NCBI GenBank assembly: GCA_964548655.1
Contig: CAZJQT010000007.1
Location: forward strand, 1-22,837
Origin: CAZJQT01 sp964548655
GTDB lineage: Bacteria > Patescibacteriota > Saccharimonadia > Saccharimonadales > CAZJQT01
DNA: 22,837 nucleotides
Direction of reading: 5' to 3'
Under the pieces are notes generated by a model. The model saw only the letters and a program-made list of their open reading frames with translations. It had not been told where the DNA came from and did no database searches. Positions 1-7,808 of this stretch are shown here, piece after piece. The position numbers and the translations under genes are program-made. Position 1 is the first letter of the stretch. Each line of letters begins with the position of its first letter.

Positions 1-360
1 AAGTAAGCGCCATAAGTGTCGGACTCTACTGGCGTATAACCGCCAAGTAGATTTAAGCCAGAACCTTAACAAACAATAGCAATACAAAAGTTCTCATTAT
101 CCTCGAGATCAGCTATTCGGCAGTCAACAAGTGGCCGAGGGCACCACTTTATAAAAACCCTAGCACCTTACATTAAAACACCTCCCAAAACTCCACCTCA
201 CACATAAGTCTCTCAAAAGTTACATAAGCAGTAAGGAACTCGTAAGTTCTTTGAACGCACAACCTTCCTTACACACGCTTATTTAACAAACAAAAACAAA
301 AACACCAAAAAAACAAAAAGTTGGCTGCTGGATAGGTGACCTTGCAAAAACAAAAACAAA
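1..360 (+). other. Non-coding leader upstream of the dcw operon
   Basis: I find no convincing gene here. Visible structure: a hairpin at 26-50 (CTACTGGCG with CGCC-A-AGTAG); a possible pseudoknot in which 101-105 (CCTCG) pairs with 136-140 (CGAGG), which lies in the loop of the 129-134/144-149 hairpin (AAGTGG/CCACTT); and an 8-bp stem 231-238/265-272 (GTAAGGAA/TTCCTTAC). From about 285 the sequence becomes A-rich with scattered C, and the 14-mer CAAAAACAAAAACA occurs at 291-304 and again at 345-358, just before the rsmH ATG. No Shine-Dalgarno precedes rsmH. The part before about 150 may belong to something that starts outside the window. I see no confident promoter. Confidence 0.5.
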
Positions 361-1254
361 ATGTACAAAAAAAACCAAAAAACATCAGATCATTTGCCAG
401 TTATGTTAGACACAGTTCTTAGTCAACTGGCACCAAAAGAAGGCGAATCCTATCTGGACCTAACTGCTGGTTACGGCGGCCATGCCGCGGCCGTTTTGAC
501 TGAAACCAAAGCACCACAGTTGGCAACGCTCATAGATAGGGACAGTCAGGCTATTGACTACTTAAAGTCCCGTAGTGAACTCAAAAAAGCTAAAATCATC
601 AAAAGTGATTTTGCTAGCGTTTGCCGAGACCTAGTAGTTGAAGGCCAGCGTTTTGATCTGATACTAGCCGATCTTGGTGTAAGCTCACCGCACCTTAACA
701 ATGCCGAACGTGGCTTTAGTTTCCGGTTAGATGGCCCTCTAGATATGCGCATGGATCAGGCGCAGATACTAACGGCTGAAACCATTGTCAATAAATACGA
801 CGAGCAACGATTAGTAAAAATTTTGTCTGAGTACGGCGAAGAACCCAAAGCCCGAAAAATCGCGAAATTGATTGTAGCCAACCGGCCGCACTATTCGACA
901 ACTGAGTTAGCAAGCGTAATAGCCAGAGCTTGGCCAGGGCACAGTAAGGCTCACCCAGCGACGCGTAGTTTCCAAGCTATCAGAATCGCGCTTAATGATG
1001 AGATAAGCCAAATAGAACAAGCCTTAGTACTAGCCATAGAACTACTAAAACCAGGCGGGCGAATAGTGGTCATCAGCTTCCATAGTCTGGAAGATCGCAT
1101 CGTGAAGACAATCTTCCACGATGCCAGTGGTGGCCGCTACGACGCTCAGCTAAAGTTATTGACCAAAAAACCAATAACAGCTGACGATCAGGAAATTGCT
1201 ATCAATCCGCGCGCCCGTAGCGCTAAGCTACGAGCCGCCGCAAAACAAAAATAA
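361..1254 (+). CDS. rsmH: 16S rRNA (cytosine1402-N4)-methyltransferase RsmH (MraW)
   Basis: SAM-dependent methyltransferase that modifies C1402 in the decoding site of 16S rRNA; in many bacteria it opens the dcw cluster, as here. The 297-aa product is near the usual length of about 310. Visible family motifs: HLPVMLDTVL near the N-terminus, the SAM-binding stretch YLDLTAGYGGHA (about residues 31-42), DLILADLGVSSPHL (about 100-113), GFSFRLDGPLDMRMD (about 117-131), ATRSFQAIRIALNDE (about 201-215), and VISFHSLEDRIVK (about 237-249) with a basic C-terminus. The ATG at 361 has no Shine-Dalgarno and follows an A-rich leader; the first codons are equally A-rich. No mraZ precedes it within 360 nt. 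Confidence 0.96.
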   Translation: MYKKNQKTSDHLPVMLDTVLSQLAPKEGESYLDLTAGYGGHAAAVLTETKAPQLATLIDRDSQAIDYLKSRSELKKAKIIKSDFASVCRDLVVEGQRFDLILADLGVSSPHLNNAERGFSFRLDGPLDMRMDQAQILTAETIVNKYDEQRLVKILSEYGEEPKARKIAKLIVANRPHYSTTELASVIARAWPGHSKAHPATRSFQAIRIALNDEISQIEQALVLAIELLKPGGRIVVISFHSLEDRIVKTIFHDASGGRYDAQLKLLTKKPITADDQEIAINPRARSAKLRAAAKQK

Positions 1255-1266
1255 GAAAGGAAGAGG

Positions 1267-1326
1267 ATGCCAATTCAGGTAAAAAACCTCTCCCGCGCGT
1301 ACAGGGTCCGCGTCAAAGTACTATGA
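1267..1326 (+). CDS. Possible 19-aa basic leader peptide between rsmH and ftsL
   Basis: A purine-rich tract (GGAAGAGG) directly abuts an ATG, followed by 18 sense codons and TGA. The predicted peptide is basic (several Arg and Lys). The SD-like AGAGG (1262-1266) can pair with CCTCT (1287-1291) inside the small frame, so its initiation could be gated by structure. The remaining 77 nt before ftsL contain small hairpins (AGAC-TAGC-GTCT; GGGC/GCCC). I know no homologue. It may equally be a chance frame in a structured 149-nt spacer, which is long for this otherwise tight operon. Confidence 0.25.
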   Translation: MPIQVKNLSRAYRVRVKVL

Positions 1327-1403
1327 CCTTGGTGGGCTAGACTAGCGTCTGGAGCAATCCGGGCGCTGACAGCCCCAAAATAAAAAGAAAGGCCAAAACA
1401 AAC

Positions 1404-1751
1404 ATGACATACTCAAGTTCTCTAGCTATCGGCAGACAACGCTTTGCCACTAGCCAACAAAATACAACTGGTTTTAGGACCCAAAAGCGTGCCTTGGGGC
1501 CAGTTAGCAACACCATTATGCTGGTGATTTTGGCGTGCCTGTTGGGACTTTTGTATCTGACGCAAGTGACCAAAACTAATGCACTTAGCTATAAGATTAA
1601 TGACCTAAGGGCTGCCCAATCGCAGCTTAAGACCGAGCACAATGACCTGGAGGTTAGCGCGGCGCGTTTGCAGTCGTTAGAGCGAGTCAAAAATAGTGAT
1701 ACAGCTAAAGCTTTAGTCTCGTTGTCGGCAAGTGATAGCGTTCAGAATTAA
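1404..1751 (+). CDS. FtsL/DivIC-like septum protein
   Basis: Small bitopic membrane protein of 115 aa. A basic cytoplasmic N-terminus of about 35 residues is followed by one membrane segment (roughly residues 37-55, TIMLVILACLLGLLYLTQV). The extracytoplasmic part is a predicted coiled coil rich in Leu, Gln, Lys and Glu (about 60-100). This is the FtsL/DivIC architecture, and FtsL commonly sits between rsmH and the septal PBP, as here. In known systems FtsL bridges FtsQ/DivIB and the FtsW-FtsI synthase and helps activate it. An AAAGG tract about 12 nt before the ATG could serve as ribosome binding site. Sequence conservation in this family is very low, so the call rests on topology and gene order. 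Confidence 0.75.
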   Translation: MTYSSSLAIGRQRFATSQQNTTGFRTQKRALGPVSNTIMLVILACLLGLLYLTQVTKTNALSYKINDLRAAQSQLKTEHNDLEVSAARLQSLERVKNSDTAKALVSLSASDSVQN

Positions 1752-1771
1752 AACATAACAGAAGGGGACTC

Positions 1772-3544
1772 ATGAGGCCCAACCGGCCTAATGTGCCAAT
1801 TATAAGTACAAACTCTCGGATCCGCTGGTGGTACAGCGGACTGTTATTAATTATGGCCATTTTTGCCGTTAGATTATTTTACTTGCAGGTTATTAGACAT
1901 GATTATTATGAAAAAGCAGCCTTGTCCAGCCAACTCAAACAATACGAAATCCCAGCCGAACGCGGTGGCATCTCCGCCCATTACGGTGACAAAGTCACGC
2001 CAATAGTACTTAACGAGGTTCGCTACACTCTGTACGCTGACCCAAAGTTTGTTGTTAACCCAAGTAATACAGCCGTGCTGATCCAAAAGGCCATTGGTGG
2101 TGATGCTAAGGATTATCAGGATAAAATGACCAAAGCCGGCAGCCGCTATCAAATCTTAGCCAAGAAACTCAGCACCGACCAAAGAGACGCTATCATTAAC
2201 ATGAAGTTAAAAGGCGTTGGGGCGCAACCGGTAAACTACCGCACATACCCACAAGGTTCTTTGGCGTCTCAAGTGCTTGGTTATGTGAACGATGATGGTA
2301 TCGGTACATATGGAATAGAACAAGCCCTGGAACCAGCCCTAAAAGGCAAACCAGGTCAGCTTAAGGCTATTACTGACGCCAGCGGGGTGCCATTAGCAGC
2401 TAATAAGGATAATTTAATTCAAGATCCTATAGCCGGCAAGGACGTGGTATTAACGATTGATATCGGTTTACAGTCGCAATTAGAGGACATTCTAAAGAGT
2501 GGCTTAGATCATGCCAAATCATCATCAGGCGGAGCTTTGATCATGGATACCACCACCGGTGCTATCAAGGCCATGGCTAATTACCCAACCTATAATCCAG
2601 CTGAATATTACAAAGTAGACAACGCCAATGTCTTTAGTAATGCCGTTGTCAGTGCGCCACTAGAGATTGGTTCAGTTATGAAGCCCTTAACAGCGGCTAG
2701 TGCCTTGGATCAAGGAGTGGTCAATGACAATACTACATACTATGACCCCAGTCAATTTACGGTTGATGGCTACAAAATCACCAACATCGAAGAAGACGGT
2801 GGCCCAGGCACGCGTAGCATCGCCGACATTTTGCAGCTATCACTCAATACTGGTGCCACCTGGTTATTAATGCAAATGGGTGGTGGTCAAATCAACCAAA
2901 AGGCCCGGGTAGCTTGGCATGACTACATGGTTAATCATTATGGCTTCGGTCAATTAACCGGCATTGAACAGGGTTATGAATCTGGTGGTTCTGTTCCTGA
3001 CCCAATAAAAGGTTCAGCCTTAAATCTTCAATACGCTAACACCGCCTTTGGCCAAGGCATGAGCACAACGCCCTTGCAGCTCGCAGCTGCCTTATCAAGC
3101 GTGGTAAACGGCGGCACATATTATAAACCACACCTAGTTGATGCCTACGTTAATGCTGATGGTAGTCAAGACGTTCAACAACCTGTCGTAGTCAGAAAGA
3201 ACGTTGTTAAAGAAGCGGTCGGGGCTGATATTGTTGGTTTAATGGAGAACGTTATCAATAAAAACTGGCCGATCTATGGTATGAGTCGACCTAATGCCAG
3301 TTATGCCATAGGTGGCAAGACCGGCACAGCCCAAGTGGCAAAACCGACTGGCGGATATTATGACGATGTCTTCAATGGCATGTTCATGGGCTTCGTTGGC
3401 GGCAATAAGCCGCAGTACGTCATAGTGGTACGGGTTGATCAACCTAAAATTGCTGGCTACGCTGGCTCTAAAGCAGCCGCGCCGATATTTGGTCATTTAG
3501 TTGATCTGCTTATCAATAACTACGGCGTGAAACCTAAGGTATAA
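1772..3544 (+). CDS. ftsI: Class B penicillin-binding protein (FtsI/PBP2-type transpeptidase)
   Basis: Septal peptidoglycan D,D-transpeptidase of 590 aa, anchored by one N-terminal membrane segment (about residues 19-40). A PBP dimerisation region follows (about 50-210), including TYPQGSLASQVLGYV. The transpeptidase domain carries all three active-site motifs: SVMK with the nucleophile at Ser301, SLN at residues 357-359, and KTGTAQ from Lys516. There is no C-terminal PASTA domain. A clear Shine-Dalgarno (GAAGGGG) lies just before the ATG. It is flanked by ftsL-like and mraY genes, and FtsW from the same operon is its expected polymerase partner. The motif SVMK differs slightly from the more usual STFK but keeps Ser and Lys. 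Confidence 0.95.
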   Translation: MRPNRPNVPIISTNSRIRWWYSGLLLIMAIFAVRLFYLQVIRHDYYEKAALSSQLKQYEIPAERGGISAHYGDKVTPIVLNEVRYTLYADPKFVVNPSNTAVLIQKAIGGDAKDYQDKMTKAGSRYQILAKKLSTDQRDAIINMKLKGVGAQPVNYRTYPQGSLASQVLGYVNDDGIGTYGIEQALEPALKGKPGQLKAITDASGVPLAANKDNLIQDPIAGKDVVLTIDIGLQSQLEDILKSGLDHAKSSSGGALIMDTTTGAIKAMANYPTYNPAEYYKVDNANVFSNAVVSAPLEIGSVMKPLTAASALDQGVVNDNTTYYDPSQFTVDGYKITNIEEDGGPGTRSIADILQLSLNTGATWLLMQMGGGQINQKARVAWHDYMVNHYGFGQLTGIEQGYESGGSVPDPIKGSALNLQYANTAFGQGMSTTPLQLAAALSSVVNGGTYYKPHLVDAYVNADGSQDVQQPVVVRKNVVKEAVGADIVGLMENVINKNWPIYGMSRPNASYAIGGKTGTAQVAKPTGGYYDDVFNGMFMGFVGGNKPQYVIVVRVDQPKIAGYAGSKAAAPIFGHLVDLLINNYGVKPKV

Positions 3545-3559
3545 TGTAGGGAAACACTA

Positions 3560-4600
3560 ATGCAGCACACAATAAACATTATCGTTCAAACCAACACTAT
3601 CGCTAGAATCCTGCTACTGGCATGTCTTAGCTTTTTGATCAGCATGCTGATAACTCCGCTCTATACCACGCTGGCATACCACTATGAATGGTGGAAAAAA
3701 CCTCGTCAGAATGCCATAACCGGTGAAGTCGCCAAAGTCTTTAACTTGCTTCACGCTGGTAAACACAAGCGACTTATCCCAACCATGGCTGGCGGCCTGT
3801 TTGTGCTGTCAGTTGGTATCGTAACTCTGTTATTCAACCTCAGCCGGTCAGAAACTTGGTTACCGTTGGCGGCACTAGCCGGCGCTGGTTTGATTGGCTT
3901 AGCTGATGACATAATAAATATCCGCGGCTCAGGCAAGGGAACAGCCGGGCTGCCTTTCAAGCTCAAGCTATTGCTAACGACAGCTGTGGCCTTAGTCGGC
4001 GGTTGGTTTTTCTACTATAAACTCGAAGTGCACAGTATTTTTGTGCCATGGCTTGGACAGCTGACACTAGGCTGGTTGATAGTGCCTTTGTTCGTGCTGG
4101 TAGTGGTGGCGACTGCCAATGCTGTTAATATCAGCGATGGACTGGACGGTCTAGCTGGTGGTCTGGCTTCAATTGCCTTCGGTGTTTATGCGGTAATAGC
4201 CTTTATTGAGCATCGCTATGGTGTAGCTGGCTTCTGCTTGAGTATAGTTGGTGCTTTGCTTAGCTATACTTGGTTCAATGTTTTCCCAGCTCGGTTTTTT
4301 ATGGGTGACGTTGGCTCGTTTGCGCTAGGTACAGCTTTGGGCGTGGTGGCGATGCTAACTGACACGGTAGTTTTGCTACCGATCATTGCAGCCGTTTTTG
4401 TGGCCGAAGCTGGCTCAGTTTTACTACAGATATCATCTAAAAAACTGCGCCATGGCAAGAAGATTTTTAGAATTGCACCTATCCACCACCACTTTGAAGC
4501 AGTCGGTTGGCCGGAAACAAAAGTCACTATGCGTTTTTGGATCATCGCCCAAGTTGCTGGTGTTTTGGGTCTGGTATTGTTCTTATTAGGGAAGCGCTGA
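3560..4600 (+). CDS. mraY: Phospho-N-acetylmuramoyl-pentapeptide transferase MraY
   Basis: Integral membrane enzyme making lipid I from UDP-MurNAc-pentapeptide and undecaprenyl phosphate. The 346-aa product is polytopic, with about ten hydrophobic segments. Family signatures are intact: GLADDIINI with the paired acidic residues (about 113-121), NAVNISDGLDGLAGG (about 188-202), FFMGDVGSFALG (about 247-258), and the His-rich loop APIHHHFEAVGWPETKV (about 308-324). GTAGLPFKLKLLL, just after the DD motif, also fits the family. A GTAGGGA tract precedes the ATG at normal spacing. Its TGA stop is separated from the ftsW ATG by a single nucleotide, which points to coupled translation. Confidence 0.97.
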   Translation: MQHTINIIVQTNTIARILLLACLSFLISMLITPLYTTLAYHYEWWKKPRQNAITGEVAKVFNLLHAGKHKRLIPTMAGGLFVLSVGIVTLLFNLSRSETWLPLAALAGAGLIGLADDIINIRGSGKGTAGLPFKLKLLLTTAVALVGGWFFYYKLEVHSIFVPWLGQLTLGWLIVPLFVLVVVATANAVNISDGLDGLAGGLASIAFGVYAVIAFIEHRYGVAGFCLSIVGALLSYTWFNVFPARFFMGDVGSFALGTALGVVAMLTDTVVLLPIIAAVFVAEAGSVLLQISSKKLRHGKKIFRIAPIHHHFEAVGWPETKVTMRFWIIAQVAGVLGLVLFLLGKR

Positions 4601-4601
4601 T

Positions 4602-5834
4602 ATGCGTTCACGCCAATCACTAGCTTCATCAAGCATCGGACAACGTCGCCACAGGCCTGACTACACTCTAGTCGTACTAGCTTCAATCCTGTTAGTTATT
4701 GGCTTGGTAGTTGTCTACGCCATCAGTCCCGGTCTAGCGGCTCAGAAACACGTTAGCGACAACTATTACGTCGGCAAACAAGTGATTGCCATTCTGTTAG
4801 GTGTCGGTGCGTTTTTAATAACTTCACAGATTCCTATATCTTTTTGGCACCGCATGCAAAAACCACTGATAGTGGCTGCCGTTGTGGCCGCGGTGGCGGT
4901 TAGATTGTTTGGCGAGCGTGTCAACGGTGCCTACAGATGGGTGCAAATTGGTGGTTTATCTTTTCAGGCGGTTGAACTCATAAAATTTGCGCTATTAATT
5001 TGGCTAGCCGCACTCTTGGCGGATAGATTACGCGACCGAACAATTAGCAACACCAATCTAACCCTAAAGCCAATGCTAATTGCGCTTGGATTAGTCGGCG
5101 TCGTTGTAGCTGGGCTGCAGAGCGATCTGGGCTCAACAGGCGTAATTGTGATCATGATGGCAGCCATGTGCTTTGTAGCTGGCTTACCCTTGAAACGCGT
5201 GGCTATGCTGGGCGGTATCGTGCTTATCGGCACTGTCTTAGCTATTTCCAGTAGTGCTTACCGACGTGAACGTCTGCTGACTTTCCTGCATCCTGAAAGT
5301 GATTGTCTAGGCACAGGCTATCAAACTTGCCAGGCTATAATCGGTATTGGCTCCGGTGGCTTGATAGGCAAAGGTCTGGCACGCGGTGCTCAAGCTTACG
5401 GCTACCAGCCTGAGGCCGCCAATGACTCGATCTTTGCCATCATGGGAGAGAAGTTCGGCTTTGTGGGCATGATCGGTTTTCTTGGCTTACTAATTGCTCT
5501 GTTTGCCCGCATAAAAAACGTTATGGAAAGAGCGCCTGATTATTTCTCTCGACTGCTAGTGGCTGGTGTGCTAGCCTGGCTTAGTACCCAGGCCATGATT
5601 AACATCAGTGCAATGCTTGGTTTGTTACCGCTTAAGGGTATAACCTTGCCGTTTGTTAGTTATGGTGGCACTAGTGTGGTGTTTGTAACGGCGGCTGTTG
5701 GCTTGGTTTTTCAGATTTCGCGCTATACGGCTCTAGGCGGTAAAATAAACTTAGAAGGGAAGGGTAATGAAAATAGTCTTGACTGGCGGCGGAACCGGCG
5801 GCCATATTACGCCGCTAATAACCCTCGCCCATGA
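4602..5834 (+). CDS. ftsW: FtsW-type lipid II polymerase (SEDS family)
   Basis: SEDS-family glycosyltransferase that polymerises lipid II at the septum with the class B PBP encoded upstream. The 410-aa product has about ten membrane segments. Family motifs: GAYRWVQIGGLSFQAVELIK, QSDLGSTGVI, the catalytic-loop region QPEAANDSIFAIMGEKFGF (the Asp after Asn is the likely equivalent of the essential SEDS aspartate), and LPLKGITLPFVSYGGTS near the end. A Cys pair lies in the loop before the catalytic region (SDCLGTGYQTC), which is unusual for the family. The SD is GGGAAG inside the mraY end. The last 68 nt overlap murG in another frame, so the tail after the last membrane helix is encoded on top of MurG's first glycine-rich loop. 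Confidence 0.95.
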   Translation: MRSRQSLASSSIGQRRHRPDYTLVVLASILLVIGLVVVYAISPGLAAQKHVSDNYYVGKQVIAILLGVGAFLITSQIPISFWHRMQKPLIVAAVVAAVAVRLFGERVNGAYRWVQIGGLSFQAVELIKFALLIWLAALLADRLRDRTISNTNLTLKPMLIALGLVGVVVAGLQSDLGSTGVIVIMMAAMCFVAGLPLKRVAMLGGIVLIGTVLAISSSAYRRERLLTFLHPESDCLGTGYQTCQAIIGIGSGGLIGKGLARGAQAYGYQPEAANDSIFAIMGEKFGFVGMIGFLGLLIALFARIKNVMERAPDYFSRLLVAGVLAWLSTQAMINISAMLGLLPLKGITLPFVSYGGTSVVFVTAAVGLVFQISRYTALGGKINLEGKGNENSLDWRRNRRPYYAANNPRP

Positions 5835-6915
5835 ACTAAAGCAAAACCAGCCCGAGGCACAGATAATTTATATCGGTGAGCTTGGTAGTAAGTTTGCGTC
5901 TATGACGGCTGCAGACGACCTGTTTGATTACAAATACAAGATTTTTGCTGGTAAGTTTCGACGTTATCATAACCGCAGTTGGCTGGCGCACGTCTTTGAT
6001 ATAAAAACTAATCTGCTAAATTTGCGTGATTTATTCTTGTTTTTATTTGGATCGGTTCAGGCTTTTTGGTTACTGCTTAGGCTAAGACCAAATGTAGTTT
6101 TTCTGAAAGGTGGTTTCGTGGGCGTGCCAGTTGGGCTTAATGCCGCCTTGCTCAGGATACCTTTTGTTACCCATGATTCCGATGCCTTGCCAGGGCTGGC
6201 TAACCGTCTGGTGAGCCGCTGGGCGCGGGTCCATGCTACGGCCTTAGCAGCCAGCAATTATCCTTACCCAAAGTCCAAAACCGAGCAAGTTGGGGTGGTC
6301 GTTAGTCGCGACTATCAACCCGTTGACGCAAAGCTTCAGGCTAACTATAAAACCAATCTAGGTCTTGGTAGTGACGAGCCACTTTTACTCATAACCGGTG
6401 GTAGCCTGGGAGCAAGTCGGCTCAACAAGGCCGTGGCTAGCACAGTAAAGAGTATATTAGAAGATTATCCGAAACTGGAAGTTATTCACCAGGTAGGTAA
6501 GGGCAAACTAGAAGATTGGCAAGGCTATAAACATGATCGTTTGAAAGTTTTAGAGTTCTTGACACCGATGCACGAATATACTGGCGCCGCCGACGTTGTT
6601 GTCACCAGGGCAGGGGCCAATACTCTAGCTGAGCTGGGTGTTCAGGGCAAAGCTTGCGTAGTGGTGCCGAACCCTGATCTAACTGGTGGCCACCAGACGG
6701 TTAATGCTAGTCTATTGGCGCAGTCCAAAGCTGCTATTGTCATTAACGAAGACAAACTGTCAGCTGATCTAGAAACCAAAATCAGACAACTACTAGACAA
6801 TGCTAGCGAGCGCTTGCAACTAGCTAATAAACTTAGGTCTATGACACCTGCGAATGCGGCCTCAAAGCTTGCAAAAATATTATTAAGTATTGCTAAGGGC
6901 AACCCACAAGCCTGA
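5767..6915 (+). CDS. murG: MurG, lipid II-forming GlcNAc transferase
   Basis: GT-B glycosyltransferase that adds GlcNAc from UDP-GlcNAc to lipid I, giving lipid II, at the inner membrane face. The 382-aa product begins with the glycine-rich loop GGGTGGHITP (residues 7-16). Further family motifs: FLKGGFVGVPVGL, the second glycine loop ITGGSLGASRLN, and the C-terminal donor-site signature TRAGANTLAEL followed by PNPDLTGGHQTVNA. The box that reads HEQN in well-studied MurG enzymes reads HDSD here (in FVTHDSDALPGL). Translation starts inside ftsW (68-nt overlap), preceded by a strong purine-rich SD (GAAGGGAAGGG). Its TGA overlaps the ATG of the next gene by one base. The product converts the lipid I made by MraY. 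Confidence 0.96.
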   Translation: MKIVLTGGGTGGHITPLITLAHELKQNQPEAQIIYIGELGSKFASMTAADDLFDYKYKIFAGKFRRYHNRSWLAHVFDIKTNLLNLRDLFLFLFGSVQAFWLLLRLRPNVVFLKGGFVGVPVGLNAALLRIPFVTHDSDALPGLANRLVSRWARVHATALAASNYPYPKSKTEQVGVVVSRDYQPVDAKLQANYKTNLGLGSDEPLLLITGGSLGASRLNKAVASTVKSILEDYPKLEVIHQVGKGKLEDWQGYKHDRLKVLEFLTPMHEYTGAADVVVTRAGANTLAELGVQGKACVVVPNPDLTGGHQTVNASLLAQSKAAIVINEDKLSADLETKIRQLLDNASERLQLANKLRSMTPANAASKLAKILLSIAKGNPQA

Positions 6916-7808
6916 TGTTTAGGCGTAAACCGAGGCACGATAATCGCCCCAGACAGCCTATTGCTGACATTGGTAGACCTCAAGTCTATTCCTATCAAGC
7001 CAACCGAGCCCCGAGCCCAACGACTAGCAATAACTCCCAACCGGCCAAACGTAACTCGAGCCCAAAAAGTAACAAATATATAGTTTTTGTAGTTGGGACA
7101 GTTATCTTGCTGGTAATGTTCTACAGCCTATGGCTAAGTGGCAGTCCCACTCTAATCTTGGACAAACAACCTGGCACAATCACTCAGCCACCAGCCAAAT
7201 ACCAAACGGCCCTAAACGAACTTTGGCAAGAAAGTTTATTAAACCGTAATAAGATAACGGTTAAATCAGCTCAGATGACCCAAGACATATATAATCAGTT
7301 TCCTGAGATCACCAAAGCACAAATTAATCTGTCGCTGATTGGCCAAGGCGTCAGCATCCGGCTGACTGCCGCCAAACCAGTCATGCAGCTTATCAGCCCT
7401 AATGGCTCTTTCTATCTCGATGAAGATGGCAAAGCCCTGGCCCAGACTAATAATGTAACTGGCCATAACTTGCCAACCATGCCAGTCGTACAGGATTATT
7501 CTGGCTTGAGTGCTTCGGTTGGCAAAACTCTTTTACCTAGGAGTGAAGTTGATTTTATTAGACAGCTAAACGCTGAATTATTAGTCGCTAAATTGCCTAT
7601 AGCCTCAGTTAATCTATCTGCTAATGAAGCCGATGAGGTTGACGTCAAACTGACAGGGCAGGGGTACTATCTGAAGTTCAGTGTTATTAGTGATGCCAGA
7701 CAATCTGTCGGTGCATATCTAGCTGTCAAAGCTAAGCTGGACGCCACCCATCAGACACCAGCCGAGTATGTAGACATACGTATTCCAGAAAAAGTATTTT
7801 ACAAGTAA
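6915..7808 (+). CDS. FtsQ/DivIB-like cell division protein
   Basis: 297-aa bitopic protein. The cytoplasmic N-terminus of about 52 residues is basic and Pro/Ser/Asn-rich. One membrane segment follows (about 53-76, IVFVVGTVILLVMFYSLWL), then an extracytoplasmic region of about 220 residues. That region holds a POTRA-like stretch (about 85-160) with FPEITKAQINLSLIGQGVSIRL and then a second alpha/beta-type region ending in YVDIRIPEKVFYK, a typical FtsQ/DivIB ending (the chain closes on a statement of the form 'YVDxRxxxkxxyk'). The start is the ATG of TGATG shared with the murG stop. It is the last gene of the operon and probably scaffolds the FtsL/FtsW/PBP complex. Primary sequence is weakly conserved in this family; position and topology carry the call. 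Confidence 0.8.
   Translation: MFRRKPRHDNRPRQPIADIGRPQVYSYQANRAPSPTTSNNSQPAKRNSSPKSNKYIVFVVGTVILLVMFYSLWLSGSPTLILDKQPGTITQPPAKYQTALNELWQESLLNRNKITVKSAQMTQDIYNQFPEITKAQINLSLIGQGVSIRLTAAKPVMQLISPNGSFYLDEDGKALAQTNNVTGHNLPTMPVVQDYSGLSASVGKTLLPRSEVDFIRQLNAELLVAKLPIASVNLSANEADEVDVKLTGQGYYLKFSVISDARQSVGAYLAVKAKLDATHQTPAEYVDIRIPEKVFYK

Noticed and set aside
361..7808. Recoded UGA (as in Gracilibacteria/Absconditabacteria)
   Set aside because: mraY and murG end in TGA at the expected positions with tightly packed next starts, and conserved domains are read without in-frame TGA; the code is standard.
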